Shown: one piece after another, positions 13,984 to 21,247 of the stretch
How positions within the stretch are numbered: position 1 is the stretch's first letter
Layout: each line of letters begins with the position of its first letter
From: Gilvibacter sp.
GTDB taxonomy: Bacteria; Bacteroidota; Bacteroidia; Flavobacteriales; Flavobacteriaceae
Assembly (NCBI RefSeq): GCF_013214815.1
Contig: NZ_JABSPU010000024.1
Span: 1-32,997 of the forward strand
Length of the DNA: 32,997 nt
Reading direction: 5' to 3'
Notes under the pieces: generated by a model
Seen by the model: the letters and a program-made list of their open reading frames with translations, nothing else
What the model was told of the DNA's origin: nothing
Databases searched by the model: none
Program-made: the position numbers and the translations under genes

Positions 13984-15667
13984 ATTCTTTATTGTCAAAG
14001 CTTTGGAAGAGTATCGCAATGATTATCACTAAGGCACATCCAATTAAATTTAGCCATAGATACGGAATGACATCCCAGAACCACAAGGCAATGATAATGG
14101 CTTGGGTCAGTATTGCAGCGGCAAATACAGCACGACTCTTTACGTATTTGATAAAGAAGGCCAAAAGAAAGATTCCCAAAACGTTTCCGTAGAAAATGGA
14201 ACCAATGATATTGACCAATTGAATGAGGTTCTCAAAAAGGTTGGCCACACAAGCAATTAAAATCGCCAGCACACCCCACATCGCTGTAAACCACTTTGAT
14301 TTATTGATGTAGAAGCTCTCATCTCGTTCTTCTGAGTGACTGCGTTTATATATATCAATGGTAGTTGTGGTTCCCAAAGCGTTGAGCTCAGACGCTGTAG
14401 AGGACATCGCTGCGGATAGGATCACCGCCAATAATAGCCCGATGAGTCCCTTGGGTAGGTTGTTTAATATATAATGGATAAACACATAGTCTTTGTCATT
14501 GACTGTTGCGTTCGGGTTAACTTTCAAAATAAGCGTTTTGGCTTGCTCACGTAGCTCTTTATCCTTGCCTTGTAAACCTTTCATATGATTTAATAGCTCA
14601 GGATCTTTCATACTGCTAGAGTTAGCAGCCATGGCGTTTTGAACCTCGAAAAGTTCAACTTCAACAAGGCCTCGCTCTGCTTCAAGAGCCTCGTATTGAT
14701 CCGCATAAGGACTCGCCATAACCTCAGCAACGTTACTCGGATTAAAATGTAGGGGCGCACTGTTGTATTGGTAAAAAACGAATACCATCACTCCGACGAG
14801 CAGAATAAAGAACTGCATAGGTACTTTAAGCAAACCGTTGAACATAAGTCCTAACTGACTCTGTTTCACGGATTGTCCGCTGAGATAGCGCTGTACCTGA
14901 CTTTGATCCGTTCCAAAATAGGAGAGCATTAAAAAGGTACCTCCAATGATTCCACTCCAAACGGTATAGTTGTTTTCAAAATCAAAGGAGAAATCCAGAA
15001 TATCCATTTTTCCACTGGCTCCGGCAATGTCCAATGCTTTGGTAAAGGTGACCTCTTCTGGCAAGCCATCTAAGATCAAATAGAAGGCTATGAACATTCC
15101 TGCAAAGATCACGGCCATTTGTTGCTTTTGTGTTACACTAACAGCTTTTGTTCCACCAGTTACGGTATATATGATCACCAATACTCCAATAATGATATTG
15201 AGCATATACAGGTCCCAGCCCAATACTGCAGAGAGAATGATCGCTGGAGCAAAGATGGTGATCCCCGCAGATAGGCCGCGTTGCACTAAGAATAGAAAAG
15301 CCGTAAGTACACGGGTTTGTCCATCAAAGCGTTGCTCTAAAAACTCATAGGCCGTATACACCTTAAGCTTGTGATACAGCGGAATAAAGACCATACAAAT
15401 AATGATCATGGCAATAGGCAGTCCAAAATAGAATTGCACAAAGCCCATTCCGTCGTGAAAGGCTTGCCCTGGAGTAGAAAGGAAGGTAATTGCACTGGCC
15501 TGAGTGGCCATGACAGAAATACCTACCGTCCACCATTTTGCAGAATTCCCTCCGCGCAGGTAATCGGAGACTTTGCTGTGTTTACGAGTCTTCCAAGCTC
15601 CGTAAATAACAATAAAGAGCAGGGTAGTGGCCAATACCAGCCAATCTTCTAATTGTAAGCGATTCAT
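13982..15667 (-). CDS. Sodium:solute symporter (SSS family)
   Basis: This 561-residue inner-membrane sodium-coupled transporter has multiple membrane spans, RGGNSAKWWTVGISVMATQ and TGGTKAVSVTQKQQ, and the sodium-site stretch SAAMSSTASELNALGTTTT near residues 418-436. Residues about 302-392 form a long hydrophilic, partly coiled-coil loop (YEALEAERGLVEVELFEVQN) between spans. The substrate is not readable; sugars and sialic acid are common in the family. It is the last gene of the deacetylase - small peptide - symporter operon. Its ATG overlaps the stop of the 34-residue gene (ATGA). Confidence 0.93.
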   Translation of the reverse strand: MNRLQLEDWLVLATTLLFIVIYGAWKTRKHSKVSDYLRGGNSAKWWTVGISVMATQASAITFLSTPGQAFHDGMGFVQFYFGLPIAMIIICMVFIPLYHKLKVYTAYEFLEQRFDGQTRVLTAFLFLVQRGLSAGITIFAPAIILSAVLGWDLYMLNIIIGVLVIIYTVTGGTKAVSVTQKQQMAVIFAGMFIAFYLILDGLPEEVTFTKALDIAGASGKMDILDFSFDFENNYTVWSGIIGGTFLMLSYFGTDQSQVQRYLSGQSVKQSQLGLMFNGLLKVPMQFFILLVGVMVFVFYQYNSAPLHFNPSNVAEVMASPYADQYEALEAERGLVEVELFEVQNAMAANSSSMKDPELLNHMKGLQGKDKELREQAKTLILKVNPNATVNDKDYVFIHYILNNLPKGLIGLLLAVILSAAMSSTASELNALGTTTTIDIYKRSHSEERDESFYINKSKWFTAMWGVLAILIACVANLFENLIQLVNIIGSIFYGNVLGIFLLAFFIKYVKSRAVFAAAILTQAIIIALWFWDVIPYLWLNLIGCALVIIIAILFQSFDNKE

Positions 15668-15768
15668 TGGCTGAATTGATTCATGAGGATGTAAAACAAG
15701 ATTCCGTAGGCGAGATTAGCGACTAGGATCAAGGTATACCATTTATTCCATTGTTTGGGAGTCTTCAT
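15664..15768 (-). CDS. 34-residue single-span membrane peptide
   Basis: A short frame starts at ATG 15768 and stops at TGA 15664. It begins MKTPKQWNKWY, has a hydrophobic span at about residues 11-29 (TLILVANLAYGILFYIL) and ends MNQFSQ. Its ATG overlaps the deacetylase stop (TAATG) and its stop overlaps the symporter start (ATGA), so it is held in phase between two genes. The tight coupling and membrane character suggest a small partner of the symporter, as DUF485 and DUF997 proteins are for other SSS transporters; this one is much shorter and is not clearly a member of either. Confidence 0.75.
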   Translation of the reverse strand: MKTPKQWNKWYTLILVANLAYGILFYILMNQFSQ

Positions 15769-18272
15769 TATTTCCCGATCGATAAGAGATTAGCAAACAA
15801 TCTATAAGCTCCTGGAACTCCTGCCGGGAGCTCTCTAAAGAAACTCAGCCCGGTGTAAACGTAATGGCCCTTTCCGTGCTTAGCTACTAACAGACTCCCT
15901 TGAGAAGGACTATTGGCTTGCTCATCCTTCATTTCAAGAAGGGCTTCGTAATTGGAATCCCAACTGCTCGGAAAATACAGGCCGCGTTCTTGTACCCAGC
16001 CTTCAAAGTCTGCTGCCGAAATTTTATTAGGACTGTTAAGCGCCGGATGATTTGGTTTGAGTAAAGTCACAGGTGCATACTCATCGGTAACGCGCTCTCG
16101 ACTGAGTTGAATTGGGTAAGGAGCAAAATCGGCAGTGACCAGCCTATGGCTAGTATTGTATTGAACGATTACATTTCCACCTTGCTCAACATAGTTGGCA
16201 ACTACCTCTTTTTTGAACTCCAATTCAGCAACCGTATTGTATGCGCGAATTCCAAAGACCAAAGCGTCATAGGATGCCAAGTTTTCTGCGGTGAGTTCTT
16301 GCGGAGATAAGGTAGTCACCTCATACCCAATTTGTTTGAGACTCTCTGGAATGGCATCACCAGCGCCATTGACATAGGCAATGCGCTCTCCGCGTTTCTC
16401 TATGGAAATACGAGCCACTTTTGCTTTTGAAGGCACTAAAACATTGAGAAACGGAATATGTGGGTAATCGATCTGTATTAATTCTTTAGTGTAAACTTGG
16501 TCACCTACAGAAACCTCTGGGGTAATATATCCCTCGCTTTGATCGGAAGGCGGAGTAACTTCAATATTAATTCTCAGAGATTCTCCCTGATCCATCAATT
16601 TGAAATCGACACTGCTTGGAGACGCGGTCCATCCTTGAGGAACTTTGAGGCGTAATGTACCTTCAAGATTGTTTTCTCCTGCCGTCACCAAAACAGGAAT
16701 AGTCTGGGATTGGGCGCTAGGAAATACAATAACCTTCTCCTCAATAGCTGTGGTGACCGCAGGGACCACATCAAAGGGTTGGTAAACTTCTCCAGCAACT
16801 GGGTCGTTATACTTGTGGATCACATTTTTGGTAACCATCATATGAACACCATTGATGCTAATGCTGAAATTAACAGGGAATCTTTTAGGTGCTTCCGGAA
16901 GGCCAATCAAGTCTTCCTGTTTCACTTTGTACATCCCTAAACTGCCTTGTTCACTCAACCAATATGGGGCTGTGTATTGGCGCACAGGGTTAAAAGATCC
17001 ATTCAAGCTTTCTGTGTTATAGCCTTCATTGGGTGCTAAAGTGACCGCAGCGAACATATCTGGAAATTTAAACTCTGTAGCAGATACGCTGTTTAATTTT
17101 ACGTTCAGGTCTGATCTGTTTATCGCTTCAACAGAGACAATTGGGTTACTTTCAAAAGTTACCATTTGCTGATTGGATCGCGCTTCTAAAAAGATACCAC
17201 TGCAGTCCAGTATTATTTTTTGAAGTGCCTCTAGTTTGATAGTTTTCCAATAGGAATCCGGGGATTTTTGAAGCAATTGGTAGGCCTCCAAAAGCTTTGG
17301 AACATTGGCTGCTGGGTTTAAAAAGTCGAAGTTTTCAGTAACTTCTTTAATGATAGCACCAACAGCTTCTCCTCCGGAGATTCGCGACCAAGTTGTGTCA
17401 ACACCGTCGAATAAATTCTCTTTATTTTCTGGAAAATCTCCTTTAATAAATTCCAACCATTCGGTTTGATTGCCTCGACTACCCGTGCTACCAAATCCTT
17501 GAGTTTTGTGCATGCTTCTGCTTAAAGCCGCGATCTCTCCATTAGAAAGTCCAGTAGCTGGGAAGTAATTGCCAGTTTCTACGGCGAATAGATTGGTCTT
17601 ATCGGCTTTTTCAAAGTTCTCACGGCTACCGTAAAACCACCAACTGGTGTTGAATAAAAGTCGTTTGGGTTGCCAGACACCATATTTTTCTGCAGACTCT
17701 GGGAAAACTGTAGGATCTCCAGCCATATCAAAAGCTTCAACACTTAACATAGCAGATGCTGTGTGATGTCCATGTGTCGTCCCTGGAGTTCTGTGGTTAA
17801 ATCTGTTGATGATGATATCCGGTTTGTAGCGACGTATGTTCATTACTACATCTCTAAGAACATCATCTTTATCCCAGATTTGCAAGGTCTCATCAGGATG
17901 CTTTGAAAAACCAAAATCTACGGCTCGCGTAAAAAATTGACTGCCGCCATCAGCCGCGCGAGCTCCAAGAAGTTCGTAGGTGCGAATTACTCCAAGCAAT
18001 TCGCGGATTTCTGGCCCGAGTAAGTTCTGTCCACCACCGCCACGAGTTATTGCCAAATATGCCGTTCTGGCTTTGACATCGTTGGCCAAATAGGAAATCA
18101 TTCTGGTGTTCTCATCATCAGGATGGGCAGCTACGTAGAGCGCTGTTCCAAAGAAGCTCAGTTTTCTGAGGTCTTCATATATTTTTGAGGAGGTTGGTTT
18201 TTCTGGTTTTTGGCCCCAGCCGAATAGGGGAAGCCCAAGGGCGAGGAGCAATAAAAAGCCTTTTAAACGCAT
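15768..18272 (-). CDS. Secreted PIG-L deacetylase with GATase-like C-terminal domain
   Basis: The 834-residue protein is taken from ATG 18272; a longer in-frame TTG start at 18299 lies inside the -7 box and is rejected. The signal peptide covers residues 1-21 (LPLFGWGQ). The PIG-L/LmbE domain carries AHPDDE (H50, D53) and HGHH at 167-170, zinc ligands of N-acetylsugar deacetylases. A middle part resembles NEW3-type beta domains (LRLKVPQGWTASPSSVDFKL). The C-terminal part has an ThuA/GATase-like Rossmann pattern (YDALVFGIRAYN, YVEQGGNVIVQYN, GKGHYVYTGLSFFRELPAG). It probably removes acetyl groups from a sugar in the periplasm, with the co-transcribed symporter taking up product; this coupling is inference. 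Confidence 0.9.
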   Translation of the reverse strand: MRLKGFLLLLALGLPLFGWGQKPEKPTSSKIYEDLRKLSFFGTALYVAAHPDDENTRMISYLANDVKARTAYLAITRGGGGQNLLGPEIRELLGVIRTYELLGARAADGGSQFFTRAVDFGFSKHPDETLQIWDKDDVLRDVVMNIRRYKPDIIINRFNHRTPGTTHGHHTASAMLSVEAFDMAGDPTVFPESAEKYGVWQPKRLLFNTSWWFYGSRENFEKADKTNLFAVETGNYFPATGLSNGEIAALSRSMHKTQGFGSTGSRGNQTEWLEFIKGDFPENKENLFDGVDTTWSRISGGEAVGAIIKEVTENFDFLNPAANVPKLLEAYQLLQKSPDSYWKTIKLEALQKIILDCSGIFLEARSNQQMVTFESNPIVSVEAINRSDLNVKLNSVSATEFKFPDMFAAVTLAPNEGYNTESLNGSFNPVRQYTAPYWLSEQGSLGMYKVKQEDLIGLPEAPKRFPVNFSISINGVHMMVTKNVIHKYNDPVAGEVYQPFDVVPAVTTAIEEKVIVFPSAQSQTIPVLVTAGENNLEGTLRLKVPQGWTASPSSVDFKLMDQGESLRINIEVTPPSDQSEGYITPEVSVGDQVYTKELIQIDYPHIPFLNVLVPSKAKVARISIEKRGERIAYVNGAGDAIPESLKQIGYEVTTLSPQELTAENLASYDALVFGIRAYNTVAELEFKKEVVANYVEQGGNVIVQYNTSHRLVTADFAPYPIQLSRERVTDEYAPVTLLKPNHPALNSPNKISAADFEGWVQERGLYFPSSWDSNYEALLEMKDEQANSPSQGSLLVAKHGKGHYVYTGLSFFRELPAGVPGAYRLFANLLSIGK

Positions 18273-18296
18273 GGGTGGTAATTGGAATGGTTTGCT

Positions 18297-18304
18297 CAAA
18301 TATA
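18297..18304 (-). promoter_or_regulatory. -7 element of the deacetylase-symporter operon
   Basis: TATATTTG is an exact TAnnTTTG box 24 bases upstream of the ATG at 18272. The -33 region is only a weak match (CTG at N21). The box covers the alternative TTG start, which therefore cannot be translated from this promoter. Confidence 0.6.
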
Positions 18305-18350
18305 GCCAAATTCAACCCCCTGCTTCAGGCTGTTAATGCTTCTTTAACAT

Positions 18351-18950
18351 TTAATCGGATTTACCCTGTACGATTTCACTCAAGCCTTTGTAAACTAAAT
18401 GTGTGGGCAAGCCCATAACAGTAAAGAAGGAGCCCTCTATTCGCGGAACGGCAACATAACCCAGCCATTCCTGAATTCCATAGCTTCCCGCTTTATCATA
18501 GGGTTTGTGTGTATCGATATAATAAGCGATTTGCTCTTGACTCAGTGTATCAAACCAGACCTTTACCTTATCATGCATGACCAACTGCTGCGTGGTTGTG
18601 GTAATACAAATTGAGGTAATCACTTCATGATAGTTTCCAGACAAAGCGCTGAGCATGGCAATGGCCTCATCTCGATCCGCAGCTTTTTCTAAGGGTTTGC
18701 CTTGAAACCAGACAATGGTATCACTGGTGACCAAGATGTCTTTCTTCTTTAGATCATCAAACGGAGTTGCCTTCAATTTTGCCAAATAGTTGGTGATCTC
18801 TTCTTCTTTAAGGGAGTCTGAATAGACCTCATTCACCGGTCTAATGTCCAAGACAAAATCAAACCCCATTCCTTTAAAGAAGTTCTGCCTGCGTGGTGAA
18901 GCAGAGGACAGTATAAGTCTGTAATCCTTTAATCGATCTTCTAACAACAT
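18351..18950 (-). CDS. maf: Maf-type nucleotide pyrophosphatase
   Basis: This 199-residue Maf/HAM1-related enzyme cleaves non-canonical or surplus nucleoside triphosphates to monophosphate and pyrophosphate (dTTP/UTP class for YhdE relatives). Seen: SSASPRRQ at 15-22, SDTIV at 76-80 and DKAGSYGIQ at 152-160, the usual three Maf blocks. Its ATG overlaps the UbiA stop by one base (TAATG). It is the last gene of DUF2520 - KdsC - UbiA - Maf. Confidence 0.94.
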   Translation of the reverse strand: MLLEDRLKDYRLILSSASPRRQNFFKGMGFDFVLDIRPVNEVYSDSLKEEEITNYLAKLKATPFDDLKKKDILVTSDTIVWFQGKPLEKAADRDEAIAMLSALSGNYHEVITSICITTTTQQLVMHDKVKVWFDTLSQEQIAYYIDTHKPYDKAGSYGIQEWLGYVAVPRIEGSFFTVMGLPTHLVYKGLSEIVQGKSD

Positions 18951-19864
18951 TATTTATAGGGGTATATCAAAAGTGAAATTAGTCCAAGGACCATAATTAT
19001 CTTCAACAGTATAGATAAGAAGCCATAGTCTTCTCTTGAGCTGGCGGACCAACTTTTTATACAGAATAAAAGGAGCGGTGCGCCTAAGGCGATAAAGAAA
19101 TAAGCCAGCATCAGCTCAGAATACAAAAAGTTAGAATAGCCGTAATACAGCACTGCGGTTAGGGTGAAGACCCCTAAGGCAAAAACCACCATATTGCTGC
19201 GTTCCCTTCCAAGAGCAATGGGTAAGGAGTTTACTCCAAAGTTTTTATCACCATTAATATCAATGATGTCTTTGACAATCTCTCGAATAAAATTCAGCAC
19301 AAAAGCAAATACAGCATAATGCAGAAGCAATCCCATGACTTGTAATTGCAAGTCTTGATTTGCAGGGTGGGCTACAGGCGCTAGATCAAAAACCCCAACA
19401 ATCAAAACCACGAAAGCAGTAAGTAGTCCAACCAAAAAGTTCCCTGCTAGCAGCACTTTTTTTAGAGCGGTTGCATAGAAATAAAGCAAAACAGAAACCA
19501 GCACAAAAAGCGCTGCAAAATTTGCTTTGTCTATGGCATAAGCGATCCAAAATCCAATGGCAACACCAAGAACGTTTAAAGCGACATAAAAATTAAAAGC
19601 CCACTTTTCAGAAATCTTAGATCCAATCAGGACCCTGTCTGGTCTATTGATCTTGTCAATGCCGCGATCTTCAATATCATTGATAACATAACCTCCAGCT
19701 GCGATCAAAGTGGTAGCCAGAATCAAAATAATAAAGTTGGTCGTACTCAGTGCTTCGCTAACACCAAAGCTTGGAAAAAATGCCCATTTGATCACCGCTT
19801 GGGTTGCAATGATGATCAAGAGGTTCTTCCAGCGGATCAGTTGTAGAATTGTACCTACACCCAT
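18950..19864 (-). CDS. UbiA-family prenyltransferase
   Basis: This 304-residue integral membrane prenyltransferase has the two Asp-rich motifs: NDIEDRGIDKINRPDR (62-77) and REIVKDIIDINGDKNFG (194-210), with about eight membrane spans. Flavobacterial members are usually named geranylgeranylglycerol-phosphate geranylgeranyltransferase, by analogy with the archaeal lipid enzyme; substrate specificity cannot be shown from sequence. It overlaps the KdsC gene by 10 bases and Maf by 1. Confidence 0.9.
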   Translation of the reverse strand: MGVGTILQLIRWKNLLIIIATQAVIKWAFFPSFGVSEALSTTNFIILILATTLIAAGGYVINDIEDRGIDKINRPDRVLIGSKISEKWAFNFYVALNVLGVAIGFWIAYAIDKANFAALFVLVSVLLYFYATALKKVLLAGNFLVGLLTAFVVLIVGVFDLAPVAHPANQDLQLQVMGLLLHYAVFAFVLNFIREIVKDIIDINGDKNFGVNSLPIALGRERSNMVVFALGVFTLTAVLYYGYSNFLYSELMLAYFFIALGAPLLLFCIKSWSASSREDYGFLSILLKIIMVLGLISLLIYPYK

Positions 19865-20352
19865 TTTGTATGTACTTTTAAGACCTGCTCGATCAAATCT
19901 CTAGCGCAGCCTTCTCCACCGCGTTTATGCGAAATATATTCTGAAGCAGCCTTTACTTCTGGGACCGCATCTTGCGGGCAGGTAGCCAAGCCTACGGCTC
20001 TAAGGACTGGGATATCTGGGATATCATCACCCATATAGGCGATCTCTTCTGGACTAACCTGATGTTCCTGACAATAAGCCTCTAAAAATTGTGCTTTTTG
20101 ATGCGCTCCCAGGTATACCTGTTTGATCCCCAATCCTTCTAAGCGGGTGCGTACGCCTTCATTGGTACCTCCGGAGATGATCGCAACATTAAAGCCCATG
20201 TCTACCGCATATTTAAGGGCAAATCCGTCTTTGATGTTCATGCTTCTAAGCAATTCACCACTACTGGTCACTAAGACCTTCCCGTCAGTAAGAACGCCGT
20301 CCACGTCAAAAATAAAGGTGGTAATCTGTGCTAGTTTGGTTTTATAACTCAT
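19855..20352 (-). CDS. KdsC-like HAD phosphatase (3-deoxy-D-manno-octulosonate 8-phosphate phosphatase)
   Basis: This 165-residue HAD enzyme of the tetrameric KdsC class has FIFDVDGVLTDG with nucleophile D16 and acid D18, AIISGGT (S60), K86 and YMGDDIPDIPVL with D109/D110. The GGEGCARD near the C-terminus is typical of KdsC. It makes Kdo from Kdo-8-phosphate for lipopolysaccharide. Related YrbI-like phosphatases act on other keto-sugar phosphates, so the substrate is probable, not certain. It overlaps DUF2520 by 4 bases (ATGA) and UbiA by 10. Confidence 0.9.
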   Translation of the reverse strand: MSYKTKLAQITTFIFDVDGVLTDGKVLVTSSGELLRSMNIKDGFALKYAVDMGFNVAIISGGTNEGVRTRLEGLGIKQVYLGAHQKAQFLEAYCQEHQVSPEEIAYMGDDIPDIPVLRAVGLATCPQDAVPEVKAASEYISHKRGGEGCARDLIEQVLKVHTKWV

Positions 20353-21098
20353 GTATTCTGGGAGTTTTGAATGGCTTGGGTTAATAGGGTGTATATTTTT
20401 TGATTGGCTTCTGATTGAATCTCTAAATGCGCTTCCATGATGCCTTGATCTCCGCGTTTTGCAGGACCAGTTTGAACGTCGGATGGACGGTTGTCCATGA
20501 CCTTATTTGCTGTTTCTAGAATAAGTGGGTGCAAGAGGTCGAAGGGTAAATCACGACCGTCTAGAATTTCATAAGCACGTTGATACAACTGGTTCACAAA
20601 ATTGTTCACATAAACGGCCGCTAAGTGTAGATGCTTTCTATCGTCGCTGTTCATGCGGACCACGCGTTGGGTCAACAAGCTACAAAAGTACTCGAGAAGT
20701 TCATAGTCTTTTTCTGTTTCGGCTTCCAAGCAAAAGGGGATAGTACTAAAATCTACCGCTCTGGATTTGCTGAATGTTTGTAGCGGATAACAAACGCCGC
20801 GTCTTTGACCGGCAATTGCGTTTAAAGTTTGAGCCCCAGAAGTATGGGCCAAAAGACCGTGTTTTTGCTCCAATTTCTGGGAGACTTTGGAAATGGAATC
20901 GTCACTCACAGCTATTATGGTGAGATCTGCAGCCGGTAAGGCTAGCGGATCTGTTGTCGTGAGAACCGCGTCAAATGACGCCAAGGTTTCCGCATTTCTA
21001 CTCAGAACACCGACCAATTGAATCTCTTCCAAGGGAAGTATAGATTCATAAAAATGATGGGCGAGGTTTCCGCTGCCTACAAGAGCCAGTTTTATCAT
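20349..21098 (-). CDS. Rossmann / DUF2520 oxidoreductase-like protein
   Basis: In this 249-residue protein, residues 1-110 form an NAD(P)-binding Rossmann domain (LALVGSGNLAHHFYE, ADLTIIAVSDDSI) similar to ProC/6-phosphogluconate dehydrogenase N-termini. Residues about 125-240 form the DUF2520 all-helical domain (HLAAVYVNNFVNQLYQRAYEIL, TGPAKRGDQGIMEAH). An oxidoreductase is predicted but the substrate is unknown. It is the first gene of the four-gene overlapping operon. Its ATG lies only 5 bases past a TACCTTCG -7-like box. Confidence 0.9.
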   Translation of the reverse strand: MIKLALVGSGNLAHHFYESILPLEEIQLVGVLSRNAETLASFDAVLTTTDPLALPAADLTIIAVSDDSISKVSQKLEQKHGLLAHTSGAQTLNAIAGQRRGVCYPLQTFSKSRAVDFSTIPFCLEAETEKDYELLEYFCSLLTQRVVRMNSDDRKHLHLAAVYVNNFVNQLYQRAYEILDGRDLPFDLLHPLILETANKVMDNRPSDVQTGPAKRGDQGIMEAHLEIQSEANQKIYTLLTQAIQNSQNT

Positions 21099-21103
21099 AA
21101 AAA

Positions 21104-21111
21104 CGAAGGTA
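21104..21111 (-). promoter_or_regulatory. -7-like box right before the DUF2520 start
   Basis: TACCTTCG on the minus strand differs from TAnnTTTG by one base and ends 5 bases before the ATG at 21098. A CTG lies at N19 in the -33 position. If used, the mRNA would begin at or next to the start codon. Confidence 0.45.
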
Positions 21112-21224
21112 ATGAAATTTTGTCGGCAGGCAGGAGTTTAAACAAAATAGGCGGTGTCAATTTTTCAATAAAAAGTTCTTAGGAATTCCCCAGTTTTGAG
21201 CTTAATTTTTTGACGCTTGTTTCG

Positions 21225-21232
21225 TAAATTTG
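21225..21232 (+). promoter_or_regulatory. -7 element of the cytochrome c biogenesis gene
   Basis: TAAATTTG is an exact TAnnTTTG box 15 bases before the ATG at 21248. It covers an alternative in-frame TTG start at 21230, which is therefore unlikely. No TTG lies at the standard upstream distance. Confidence 0.6.
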
Positions 21233-21247
21233 CATCAAAATTGCGGA

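Noticed and set aside
18273..18299. Longer start (TTG) for the PIG-L deacetylase
   Set aside because: The TTG falls inside the exact -7 box, and the ATG at 18272 gives a normal signal peptide.
21230..21247. Longer start (TTG) for the ResB-CcsA protein
   Set aside because: It overlaps the TAAATTTG -7 box; the ATG at 21248 is the usual N-terminus.
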